From Wolfiporia cocos (lineage: Eukaryota > Basidiomycota > Agaricomycetes > Polyporales > Phaeolaceae), in the NCBI GenBank assembly GCA_029448655.1, contig JACCLO010000007.1, forward strand, positions 1,240,001 through 1,304,000: a DNA stretch of 64,000 bases. Direction: 5' to 3'. The notes under the pieces are model-generated. The model was not told the DNA's origin. It ran no database searches and saw nothing but the letters and a program-made list of their open reading frames with translations. This document shows, in pieces, positions 35,936-46,211 of the stretch. Position 1 is the stretch's first letter. Every line of letters begins with the position of its first letter. A program made the position numbers and the translations under genes.

Positions 35936-36055
35936 TCCGAGCTCGTCGTCGCAGCAGTGGGTAATGGGAAGTGGCAATGCAGCGCGCTGTGAGTGCTGAT
36001 AAGTTGGGCGGGACCGGCGTTAGCCGGAACGGACGCAGGAGATGTAGGAGCCGCC
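35936..36055. repeat. Split direct repeat B1
   Basis: Internal copy of B2. It abuts A2 with no spacer, as expected of the circular-junction template of Ngaro elements. Confidence 0.9.
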
Positions 36056-36135
36056 TACCCGAGAAAGCGCAGAGGCGCACCGCGGCGAGGGCAGGGACAG
36101 CGCGCCGCCCGCCCAACCCAGAGCCGATGCCCTCA

Positions 36136-37240
36136 GAAACCGTAGGCGGCCCCAGCGCCGGCTAAGTGACGCGAAGCGACCCGTTCAAAGGCCCGAATGT
36201 ACGTTTCGTAGGCCAGGGACTTCCAGCGTCCGAGGAGGCGCACGACCTCCGGGTCGACCTTCTGTGAAAGGAGGAAGGAGGCACCTCCGATGCGGAACGA
36301 GTGGCCAAAAGAAGTGCCCCACCCCAGGGTGGAGAAAACCGCGTTCACACGGCGCAACGCCGCGGACTTGACCAGAGGTCGCGTCGTGCCGGCACGGTCG
36401 ACCCAGCAGAACAGGGGGTCGTCGGGGCCAGCGGGGCAGATGCTGCGTAGGTTGAGCAGTGCGTCGATGGGGCACAGACTGCCCTGGCGCACAAGCCAAA
36501 TGTGTTGCACCTCCCCCGGCCGGGCCGTCTTGGCGGACGGCAGGTCAAGGCGTGCTACTGCTGGCCATCCAAATCAAAGGAAACGAGGGCGTCACGGCGC
36601 TTGAGGTGCATGGTGCCGCAGAATGCGGCGCGAGAGGATACCGACACCTCACCGAAACGCATGAGACCCCAGAAGGCGCAGCAGGCGGCGGCCCAGACGC
36701 ACGCGTCGAAAGGATCAGAGAGCACCAGAACCTCCTTGAGGGCTGCGAGCATGTGCAAGGTCACTGGCGGCCGCGGTGGGCGTCGCCGCGAGCCAACCAG
36801 GCGCTCCAGACCGCGCAGCGACCAGTCGATGCGGGCATGTGCGTCGTCGTCAAGGGGCGGCGGCCAGCCCTGGGCGATGTGCCACGCCCGGACGCCTGCG
36901 AGGTACTTCTTGACAGAGCCCACAGAGATGGGCTCGAAGGGTGTGCCGTCAGCGAAGGCGGGGTCGTCGGGGTCCGGGTCGGCCACGGCCCACAGGGCAA
37001 AGGAGTGCAGGACGGCAAAAGAGGCGGGCAGGCGGTCCGTCTCTGGCACAGAAAATATGTCACAGAACAAGTGAAACTTGCGCAGCCCGGAGCCGTAGCT
37101 GGCCGCATCGCGAAGTGACGCACGTGACGCGATGTCCGCCAGGTGTTTCAGCACAGGTCGGTCGATGGTGGAGGGTGGCGGGGAGCGGACACCCCGCCAC
37201 AAGAAGATGCGCTGGTCTGCACGGCAGGCCGGGCGGAGTG
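36136..37240 (-). pseudogene. Tyrosine recombinase of the Ngaro-type element, frameshifted
   Basis: The N-terminal part (from about 37240 down to 36570) contains ASYGSGLRKFHLFCD, PISVGSVKKYLAGVRAWH and FWGLMRFGEVSVSSRA, the last bearing the first catalytic Arg. The C-terminal part (36545-36136) is in another frame and contains LPSAKTARPGEVQHIW and FGHSFRIGGASFLLSQ (His-x-x-Arg). It also has LLGRWKSLAYETYIRAF, where the nucleophile Tyr is one of the two Tyr residues. The two frames meet at about 36555 without room for an intron. Hence this copy has a frameshift in the strand between the catalytic residues, or uses ribosomal frameshifting. All other recognised catalytic residues are present. 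Confidence 0.75.
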
Positions 37241-37303
37241 GCGATGGTGAGAGGGCAAGCGGGCCGGTGGGTTCAAGCACGGAGGCCCCAGAGGACGGTA
37301 CTA

Positions 37304-39376
37304 CGCGGAAGCCGGTGGAGACGAAGACACGCAGACCAGTAGACAGCCAAGGGGCGAAGGGAGGGGCAAGTCTACTTGGCGTGAAGCCATGGGGAAGCCA
37401 GCGAGGAAAGACTTGACGTCGCCCCGCGAGAGAGAGTCGGTGACGTTCTCGCGGCTGGGAACGTACTCTGCCTGCAGCGCAAAACCCCGTGGGGCCAGCA
37501 AAGCGTAGATGCGCTGCAGCACAGCGTTGGTCGTCCGCCCACGTGAACGGCCCTTGTTTACAACCGCAACCACACCGGAGTTGTCCGAACGCATGAGGAA
37601 ACGCGATGCGCAGGCCGGCAGGCCGTTGAGCAGGCCTTCCTGCAGCGCCACACGCAGGCCCAGCTCGACAGCGACAGCCTCCGCCCAGCCGATGTCGAGC
37701 CCGCTCCGCGGACCAACCACAACACCGGGAGCGAAACGCCACACTGCGTAACATGGACCCACTACCACCCCGATTCCAAAGGAGGTAGAGGCGTCGCCCC
37801 ACCAGCCGATGTCGTATGGTGTGGGGCTGGCCAGAGGTAAGCTGTTGGGAAGCAACGGCAAGAGGTCGGCAACCCAGTTCAAGTCGGCTAGGAGGGAAGC
37901 GGGTGGAAAACGCCGCGCCCGCGACGAGATGAAAGACTCGGAAAAGCGGGAGATGGATGGGAGAAAGGGGCGAATGAGAGGGAAAATGCAGCTGGCATGA
38001 ACGAGTTTGCCATGCAGGGCAGCAGCATCCTTGGCAGCAAAGCGAGCCCGCGGCGCATGCCAATTCTTGACCAGCTGCAGCAATGAAGTGAGCTTGTCGG
38101 ATGGAAAAGCCACAGATTTTTGTGCGAGGTTCCAGTCGAAACCAATGTAGCGCTGCACCGCAGCAAGCGGGCGGGTTTTGGGCACATTCCACGGAACGCC
38201 GAACCGCGCGGTCAGTGCAACAAAGTCGGCCTCGCACCAAGACTGACCTGGCAAGCGGATGACGAGGAAATCGTCGACCCACTTTCGGAGTGGGCCAAAT
38301 CCGTGCACCTGATAAATCGCAACGAGCATGTCGGCGATGGAGCCAAACACGCCGGCACTGGAAGCACACCCGAAGGCAGCAGCAAAGTCGACATAGACCT
38401 TGCCGCGCCATGCAACGCAAAAGGCGCGCTGTTGAGTGGGCTGTACAGGGGTAATGCGGTAAGCAGCGGAAATGTCAAAAGTGGCCGCAAGGCAGCCCGA
38501 GGGAAGGGAGAGAAGGAGTGCGGAGGTGTCATCGAACGTCCCCCACTCAGTGGGAAAGTCATCAGAGGAGATGCCTGCATTCACAGAAGGGATGGAAGGG
38601 TCGTTACGCGGGTAGGACAGGTCCTGAACCATGCGAAGCTTGTCTGAATGCGGCTTCGGCACAAGCCCCAGCGGTGAGGTGCGGAATGGGCCAATGCAAG
38701 CCTCAAGGTCCGACGGCGCAAATGCAGCAGAATAACGGCCAGCAGCCTGTTCATCGGCAATATATTGGTCAATGAAGGAGGGGCACAGGTTGACCGAGGA
38801 ATGATTATCAAATATTAAGGTACGCTCGATGGGGGCCGTGGCCCCCATGTCAAAGCCATGACGAAGACCGTCAATGACGTGCTGCCATTTTTTAAGGATG
38901 CTATGCTGGCGGAGCACATTTTCGAGGCCCCCAACATCCAGGGGGGTGACAACCCTGCGCGGGTCACTACTTGCGTGAGGAGCACCCGCCAGCACCATGC
39001 TCGGATCTGCCGCACAGGGAGCAGCCATGGAAATACGGGCAGCTGGCTGCATGTGGGCAGTAGGATTTGCGAGCGAATGTGAAGCAAAACTGCTTGTGGC
39101 CATCGGGGGCCAGCAAAGCATGGGGGCTGCGGGCAGATGAGTCGAGGGCCGCAACGGGGCGCCCGGTGATGGTCGCGGTGGCAGTGCAGCCCTGTGGAAG
39201 GTGGCCGGTTGCTCCGCAGCGAAAGCAACAGGTTGACAGCCTAGGTAGCTTGGCCGGCGGGGCCACAGGGGCGTCATCAGCACCTCGGGAGCGGCGCACT
39301 GCTGTGGGAGCGGCCTGGGGGGCGAAGAGGTCCGACCGAATTGATGTGGTGATAACCATGAGTGCCGCACCGTCAA
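37304..39376 (-). CDS. Reverse transcriptase-RNase H of the Ngaro-type element
   Basis: The minus-strand frame of about 690 codons overlaps the 3' end of gag in a different frame. The RT domain shows GLVPKPHSDKLRMVQDLSYP, the ITPVQPTQQRAFCVAW segment, and the active-site region LRKWVDDFLVIRLPG (a WVDD form of YxDD). RNase H follows: GWWGDASTSFGIGVVVG, WAEAVAVELGLRVAL, SDNSGVVAVVNKG and VPSRENVTDSLSRGD supply the Asp-Glu-Asp-Asp set. The first 100 codons are Pro-rich and shared with gag in another frame, so the true N-terminus is unclear. No methyltransferase domain follows, which separates it from DIRS1 and fits Ngaro. Confidence 0.85.
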
Positions 39377-40464
39377 GGGTGGAGATATCGATCATGGGGT
39401 TGGCTATGACCAGCTCGCGCTGCTCGATGTCATAAGTCATAGCCACTGCCCAGCCGTGGCGCAGGGCGAGGCCCGCAACAATCTTGTGGTGTGCTGCCAG
39501 GGCATCAGCGCGATCATCGCCCCGATATTGGCGCATGAGCCGCTCCATGGTGGAGGCAGCCGCTGACCACTCCAGGAAGGAGAGGGATCGTTCCCCCGTG
39601 CGGTCAAGACCTTTTGCCGCCAGGCCACCCTGCGACGTGAAGACCAGGGTCTCGTCGCCGGAGATTGCCGCGCGACGGGCCCCGACAGAGAGGGAGTTGT
39701 AGGGGACATACTCCCACTTCTGGATGGCGCGTATGACCTTCGGTGGCGGCGCTACGGGTGAACGCCATCAGCGCACTGAAGCAGAGGCGGGAAGGGCGCG
39801 CCGCGCAAACAGTAGGACAGAGAGGGGCCAGGCGTGCCACGCCTGCGAGCCCAATGGTAACGGGAAGGAAGATGCACCGGCACCGCCGGGCACACAGGCA
39901 CGGGAGGCCCATGGCGGGAAACGAGTAACGGGAATGCAGGGCGCAAGCGACGAGAGGAGCGGGGTTCATCCCGGATGCAGGAAACGGGCACCTACCGAGC
40001 TCGAGGGGGCTACCCTTGTAGCCTTTCTTTATGGGCGGAATGGGGGTAACCTTGCCATCGTCGCCGCCAGCCAGAGCCGCGGCCGCGCGCGCGGCCGCCA
40101 AATCCTCCGGCGATTCGAACAAGGCCACGACAGGTGGTGCGCTCGGGCTGATGGCAGGCACGGGGGGTTCGCCGCGCGGGTGCGCGGGCACGGCAGGGCG
40201 CGGGGCAGCGGCCGGGGCAGCAGGTGCCGGTGGGGCAACCGCGGGTGGGGCCGCCGCGCCTCCACCCGGGCGCGCCGGGCTGGGAGGCGGCGGTAGGGGC
40301 GCTTCTGGCACGCGGGGCGCCGGGAGGCTCCCGTTGGAGGTCTCGCGGTGCGGGACGTGCGCGACAGCTGAGCCGCCTGGGGGTGCGTCGTGGTCTGCCG
40401 CGAGATGGATTCGCAGATGCCGCGGCGGGAGAGGCGGAGCGGGCGGGTCTTGCATGTGAGTCAA
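38967..40464 (-). CDS. Gag-like protein of the Ngaro-type element, with intron
   Basis: Exons 40464-39996 and 39751-38967 (minus) join in frame to 417 residues; the 244-nt intron has GTAGGT and GTAG ends. The first exon is Pro/Ala rich and ends in KKGYKG. The second begins around KVIRAIQKWEYVPYNSLSVG and contains SFLEWSAAASTMERLMRQY, the expected capsid-like core. At the C-terminus are two classical zinc knuckles, CFRCGATGHLPQGC and CSLCGRSEHGAGGC (both CX2CX4HX4C). A third Cys/His group (CPHAASCPYFHGC) lies between them. The knuckles suggest RNA binding in the particle. The intron is supported because exon 2's KVIRAIQ frame has no upstream start and the join keeps the frame. Confidence 0.75.
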
Positions 40465-40484
40465 AAGGGAATCGAAGCAGGAAG

Positions 40485-40662
40485 GAAACGGGACGGCGGC
40501 GTCGCTAAAGGCAGCGGCAGCGGGCTGGTAAGCGACACGCAGAAGGGCGAAGGAAGCAAGGGGCGAGCGCGCATAAGCGCGCGGTGAAATTTGCTTGCTC
40601 GCTCGGACGTTGGGGCCGGCCTCTCCCGGCTGCGCGAGGGATCTGCCGGCCCCGCCACTAAT
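40485..40662. repeat. Split direct repeat A1
   Basis: This is the outer terminal repeat at the gag end, 178 bases, identical by eye to A2. Confidence 0.9.
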
Positions 40663-42308
40663 GGCTTGTTTGTCCGCGACTGTAACACTTTCTTGAGTAA
40701 TGCATAATTATACACAAATCCACAAATTACAAAAGCCTAGGGAGCATAGAAAAAATATTACTCAAATTGGCAGTGATTGCTTGTCCGGGACTGTACCTCA
40801 AGGTAAACAGTTGCCGATCTACCTCGAGGTACTTCGAGGTACCTTATGGTATACAGTCGACAGGCTCATAATGCATAGCCGGAGCTGGGAACCACCACGG
40901 GGAGCAGGGAATTATGCATGAAACACCATACTGGATAATGCATAGCCCAATTAGGAGTTATGCATTAGTATGTTATACCGGATATGGCATAAATTGCCTT
41001 AATCTGCATAGCAAGACTACAACTGCAATACATTCAAGTGCTGCGGACCGTATCCGATCGATTTGGAACCAATACCAATACTCGTCCAGTTCAATGCCTG
41101 TCAAGGACCAAAAGTGGAAGGCCCTGACTGAAGCCCTACAAATATCCGACAAAGGCCTCAGACCAGTTACTAACATCTAATTTTCTGTCAATTAAGCCTC
41201 TCGCATGTATTTAAGGAAGGTCGAGCAGCCAATGCAGCGGGCTTATGGGATTCACTCATGCAGCAATTACATAAGCTGTGCGGACACTTGATTAGCATTG
41301 CGCTTGCATATCACACAAAGACTACTCTGACAAGCATTTGGGACTTAGACTGAAGGAGAAATGACTATAGCATGTAATTCATAGTTAGTAGTATGCAGTT
41401 CATCGACGATAGCTCATTTCACCGGGGGCATTATCTAATGACTTTGTTGGAAACATGTTGGTATTATTGATATTGACCACTTATTTGAATGATACCAACA
41501 TGTTTCCGACAAAGTCATTAGATAATGCCCCCGGTGTTTGAGCATATTGGGCATGACACTATCGCTGCGGTATGTCACAATATATCGCACGTGTCCTGGA
41601 CCCCTATGTGTGACACATATGCTAATGCCATTAGCATACCTAGTCTTAATGCATAGCGTGATGTGGGAACCAACGCCATGCATTATGAGTGTGTCGACTG
41701 TATATATCATGTTTGTTTGCATTGACTCGGAGCGCATACGCTCATGGAGCTTTCACATCTCAATGAATACATATGGCAGCTAACTTGTACACTCCTAATA
41801 GATACACTGAATGACTCTATAGGCAGCCATGAATGTTTCTGCGGCAGCTTCTTCGACCACTTCCCGTGCATCTGCTCTGGCCTCTCGGTCTCAAAAGCTC
41901 GTGACAATGCACCGATTAGGTCCTTATCAGCGGACAGCAGAGTTCTGACAGCCACTGACTGGGACCCTACAGCTATCCCTCCCTCAGCTCAAGAGACGAC
42001 CGAAGCTGAAAGGCAAGAGGTGGAACGCCGAGCGTGTTATGACCGGCTGCCAAACAAGCATGAGATGCTGCGAGATGATGTGCTAACTACTACCGAGGCG
42101 GATACATTATTCGGTGTAGATGAGCCCCTAGACTTCACAGACATCGTATGAGTCTATTGGTCACTGTAATTGACCGAATGCGTTTGTACTCGAATCCCGT
42201 GAACACGATTCCATAGCCTCGCAAAGCCGAATAACCTCAAGCTTCCTACTACGGACCGCTAACGCCAAGCGCTCGAGCTTACTATATTAGGTAGACTGGC
42301 TCGATCAA
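40663..42308. other. Stretch of unassigned repeat-like DNA
   Basis: Between the Ngaro-type element and unit copy 2 there is a hairpin element (41420-41536). Frequent ATGCAT(A/T)A repeats lie at 40700-41700. A 135-codon frame at 41744-42151 (contains ERRACYDRLPNKHEMLRDD) matches nothing I know and may be a transposon-gene remnant. Confidence 0.35.
41420..41536. repeat. 117-bp hairpin element
   Basis: Arms of 45 bases (41420-41464 and 41492-41536) differ at one position and flank a 27-base loop. The outer end reads CACCGGGGGCATTATCTAAT. The flanks GCTCATTT and TTTGAGC partly extend the pairing. Nothing is encoded. Confidence 0.85.
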
Positions 42309-43236
42309 GAAGGCTCGCAGTTTGCAGTTCGCATGTCAACATATGGACTCGCGTGGTGGCTGATACATCTACTAGGCGCCCATGATTTCGGGCCAGCGCA
42401 GTCGCTGAAACGCTGATGTTTAGCACTCGGGCTCTAAGCATTTCAAAGAAATGGCGTCATCATTGAGCGCACTAAGACCCTGAAGACAACCTGCGCCGCT
42501 CGGAATGACCAGCCTGCGTAAGCGGGTGGCTGTACCAACCGAGGCCGAAAGGTCCACCGCAACGTTTGGAGTTGAATGGGCATTGAACGCATGTGTAGCG
42601 GGTACCCGAGGCTCCGCAGCGTAACCACATCGTAAGTCCCGCGATACCAGGTATATACTCAAACGCGATGGAAACGCGGGAGACTGGACGGCTAGACAAT
42701 CTGATCTCGCTCTGCATTTTCCTTAAGCGTCTGCGCGTCTTGATGTGGATCAGAAGCCGGGGCGCTGTACGGTGAATCGGGGGCAAATCAGATGTAGAAG
42801 CGCCCTACATAGTCATCAGGGTCCGCCTTCGTAAGCTGATACTGTCAGCAGTTGCCACAACACAGGGTGCGTTCGTAAGCCAGATCATCTTGATCAACTC
42901 GCGCAGACTGAAGTCTCTTTGACATAAGAGAAGCCCCACAGCCGGCCTGCATTGTTATCAAAATGCTTACGCGACGAGTTCCCTGCGGCAGCATAGCACT
43001 GGAAGAACGTGCTCCTAGATCAGACGATCTAAGCTGTCTTGAGACCACTCCGTTGCCAATGCATGCAGGATCTATGACCAAATTCGGAGAATTGTGTCCA
43101 TCGTAAAGTATACCCGTGTGATGCATGATCCGTTGTCGGGCCAGGGTTAAGGGACCGCAGCAGAGGAGGCCTTGGCAACTCTATCATCATGCAGTGCGTA
43201 TGAAATGTCCACGGAACACTGCTATGCCTCAGGGCC

Positions 43237-43243
43237 TATATAA
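43237..43243 (+). promoter_or_regulatory. TATA box of secreted protein gene, copy 2
   Basis: TATATAA lies 75 bases before the ATG, the same spacing as in copy 1. Confidence 0.6.
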
Positions 43244-43311
43244 CGGGTGCGCAAGAGCAAATTATTGCCCAGCACAACTCATCGAGTGCAACTTACAGCT
43301 TCCTTGTCAGT

Positions 43312-43745
43312 ATGGTATCTAACTTAATCCTGGCTGCGGGGGCTGTGGCTCTCTCCACCATGAGTGGTGCGTTTGCAGTACCTCTAGCTTCTACGGTAGG
43401 AATGATTTCTTCATGTTGAATAATTGATGTACTGATGTATACATACTACAGGCGACGGTGAACCCATCTTGCCCCGCTTTGTACACGACCACCTACACAC
43501 AGACGCTCTCCATCGTTGCTCCTACCACTACCGGTCCACTCGCGACAACGACTGTCACGGACACGCTGACAAGCTACCCAGTCTATGCCACAACAGAGAT
43601 CGGGACGTCTACATTCTCCGGAACGGTATGGGTGGACCCGAGCGAGGTTCCGACGACCACGTTTTACACCACGACCTGGACGGAGGTCTACGCATACACG
43701 AACTGGTACAACAGCCCGTCATGGCCCAGTGACTGCGTTTACTGA
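43312..43745 (+). CDS. Small secreted Thr-rich protein, copy 2
   Basis: Exons 43312-43395 and 43452-43745 give 125 residues, the same gene structure as copy 1. The signal peptide is MVSNLILAAGAVALSTMSGAFA. The mature part keeps both cysteines and the TTTxT steps (YTTTYTQTLSIVAP, TTTVTDTLTSYPVYATTEIG). It differs from copy 1 mainly in the GPLATTT region, in WVDPSEVP and near the C-terminus (WYNSPSWPSDC). Changes at surface-like positions with a constant scaffold would suit a diversifying secreted protein. The frame is intact and the TATA box conserved, so it is probably expressed. Confidence 0.8.
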
Positions 43746-44931
43746 ACAAGGTAACGTCTTCCTCGGAGTTGTCCGCAAATTGACGATGTAACCTCTTCGT
43801 GTCGACTCGCAGAGATCATCCATTATATCATGCTTAGCTTGGATGCGTATATAGGAGCCACGGATGTTATGATAGTGACTGTTCGGTGATGGGATGTTAT
43901 GAGATGCTAATGACATGAATACCATGGGTTCTGAATGTGATTAATATCGCCGAATTTCAGCGCTCCTCAGTCGTGGACACATAAATTACCGCTATTATTG
44001 GAGCTCCCTAGCTAGTGCTTTGTTGATTTGGAGTACTGTCGTAGAGTATTGCTTATAAATGACTGGCCGAGAGCGAACTCTGCTGCTTGTGGCGACTCAG
44101 CCACAGTCTCAGTATGGCAGATCTCCTGCCATACAGGCAGGAAATTTAAGTCAATGCTTCGTTCTAAGCTTGTTTCCCGCCGCTCGCTGCTCGTTAGGCT
44201 TTTACATAAAGTGGGGGCGTTCACTGCATGTGTGAATTCATCTTCCCTATTTCTCTCACTTTCCTCTCTCGAATCCACGGCGGCTGTACTGTACAGCTCC
44301 TCAGGACGAGCGATAGACCTCTCGTTTTTATTGAGAAGAAGTTTTCTCACTCTCATATGTTTCGCTCGCTCGTATGCTGAGGTCAGCGATTAGGATAACT
44401 GGCATGCTCGTTGCTGCACTCTACCGCGGATATTCTCACATCGAGGCCCATCCTCCAGCGTTCTTTCATTTGTCAGATTCTTTTTCAGACGATATCCATT
44501 GGTGGCTCGCTCGACACCTTGAGAGCTGGTTCAGTGTGACGGAGTGTGACTGTATCATGTGTAACGGATCACTCTGTCTTGAGCTCCAATTTGTGTAGCG
44601 CGCATTGCACTCCACCGTCACCGTATCCCGCATCGAGGAAACAATCCTGTGGGTAATGCCGCAACGGAAAACATAACGACTGGCTCTCTTACTGACCTTT
44701 GCTTGTCTTGCTGACTCAATAAATGCTACACAGCCAACCTGCAGCTCCCTGTGACAGCACGGGAATCAGAAGAACGTGCTCCCAGATCAGACGATCTAAG
44801 CGGGAGATGCGGTTTGAGACCACTCTGTATGCGGGATCTATGCCAGAATTATGTCCCATCGTAAAACGTACTCCGTGTGATGCATGGTCCTTTGTCGGGC
44901 TAGGATTGAATATTAAAAGACCGCAGCCGAG

Positions 44932-45619
44932 TGTCAGGATTCCAAGAACCAGTCATAATAAATTCAAAACCAACTCACATCTCAGACGATTCGATTCAAA
45001 GACAATCCAAATCCATCTAAACCCTCCAACAAAACCCATAAAGCAATAATACCGATAAATCCCTTTATCACAAAAAGCCCCAAGAAGACGAACCAATAAA
45101 TTCCATACCGCTATCACAAGACACCAGAAGCCCTAGGAAACATTCTAATAATCCCAGTACCACAAGGCTACCACAAGGCGACATTCAAACATAAGGTTTA
45201 ACAAGTTTTCCAGAGATATATCTAGTCAAAAGCCACACAAGAACTAAGTTCGCTTCTTTCATTAGTTTATATTTCACAGAAGCATTCCTGAGAATATCAG
45301 AACCACCTATACATTCCAGGAAGCATTCATACTCAATCACAATTCAGGGATCAGTAGATACACATGGTTACCACACATCGCAGATCCCCAGTCATATCAC
45401 ACCTGTTACAATTCCCAGAAACCCTTGACAAAGGTCTAACAAAGTCTATTAGCTCTAGCTCACTATCCAGACACCGCTAAACCATTACAGGTATGCGAGA
45501 CACATAGGGACACACAGACTCATGTATATATAGTAGAAACCCACCAAGTCTGATCCCCAGCTTGGTTTTAATCAAGTAACATCCTACTCAGTCCTCTTGT
45601 GTCTGGGCTCAGTCTGACA
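44932..45619. mobile_element. Solo LTR, 688 bp
   Basis: The segment starts TGTCAGGATT and ends CAGTCTGACA, so the ends are TG..CA with a short inverted repeat TGTCAG/CTGACA. It is bounded by the 5-bp direct repeat CCGAG (44927-44931 and 45620-45624). Its sequence interrupts the unit sequence that is continuous in copies 1 and 2 (GCAGCCGAGGAGGCC). No internal region is present, as expected after LTR-LTR recombination. It sits about 160 bases upstream of the former ATG of secreted protein copy 3. Confidence 0.9.
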
Positions 45620-45697
45620 CCGAGGAGGCCTCATGGCAGCTCGGTCACCACGCAATGCGGATGAAATGTCCATGGAACACTGCTATGTCTCAGGGCC

Positions 45698-45704
45698 TAT
45701 ATAA
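45698..45704 (+). promoter_or_regulatory. TATA box of secreted protein gene, copy 3
   Basis: TATATAA is kept within GGCCTATATAACGG, 80 bases before the former start codon. Confidence 0.55.
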
Positions 45705-45777
45705 CGGTCGCGCAAGAGGCTGATTACTGCCCAGTGCAACTCCGAGATCGAGTGCAACTTACAGCTTCCTTGTCAAC

Positions 45778-46211
45778 ATAGTATCTAACTTAGTACTCGC
45801 TGTGGGGGCTGTGGCTCTCTTCAGCATGAGTGGTGCGTTTACAGTGCCTGTAGCTGCTACGGTAAAAATAATTTCTTCATGTTGAATAATTGATGTACTA
45901 ATGTATACATATTGAAGGCGACGGTGAACCCATCTTGCCCCGCTTTATACACAACCAAATTCACACAGACACTCTCCATCATTGCTCCTACCACTACCGG
46001 TCCATTCGAGACGACGACTATCACGGACACACTGGTAAGCTTCCCAGTCGTCACTACGACGGAGATCGGGACGTACACGTTCTCCGGAACTGTGTGGGAG
46101 GACCCGAGCGAGGTTCCGACGACTACGTTTTACACCGCGACCTACACGGAGGTCTACTCGTATACGAACTGCTATGGCAACCCGCCGTACCCCAGTGACT
46201 GTGTTCACTGA
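45778..46211 (+). pseudogene. Small secreted Thr-rich protein, copy 3, start codon lost
   Basis: Homologous exons are 45778-45861 and 45918-46211. The position of the ATG in copies 1 and 2 reads ATA here, while the rest of the signal peptide frame stays open. The next in-frame ATG (MSGAFTVP) would leave only a few residues of the signal. Exon 2 is open to the same stop position, keeps both cysteines and adds a third (YTNCYGN). It has changes such as YTTKFTQTL and SFPVVTTTEIGTYTF. The acceptor is TTGAAG rather than CTACAG. It may be translated from the later ATG as a non-secreted form, but loss of function is simpler. Confidence 0.7.

Larger units (their letters stand above)
35431..40662 (-). 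mobile_element. Ngaro-type (DIRS order) tyrosine-recombinase retrotransposon
   Basis: Read on the minus strand the order is: repeat A1 (40662-40485), gag, RT-RNase H, tyrosine recombinase, B1 (36055-35936), A2 (35935-35758), a 207-bp spacer, B2 (35550-35431). The A copies are 178 bp and the B copies 120 bp, and I see no differences within either pair. This A1-genes-B1A2-B2 arrangement of split direct repeats defines Ngaro-like elements, which insert through a recombinase and leave no target duplication; none is visible here. The element is far richer in GC than the DNA around it. Identical repeats suggest recent movement, although the recombinase frame is broken. The spacer between A2 and B2 is unusual. 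Confidence 0.88.
42309..44930 (+). repeat. Duplicated unit, copy 2
   Basis: This copy is colinear with copy 1: an upstream part from GAAGGCTCGCAGTTTGCAG, the secreted protein gene, and a downstream part ending in the YPP1-promoter-like segment (about 44520-44710). It runs straight into the upstream part of copy 3. Confidence 0.75.

Noticed and set aside
36459..40508. Many plus-strand frames of 60-220 codons across the Ngaro-type element
   Set aside because: High GC leaves few stops in every frame; the minus strand has the RT, RNase H, recombinase and zinc-knuckle motifs.
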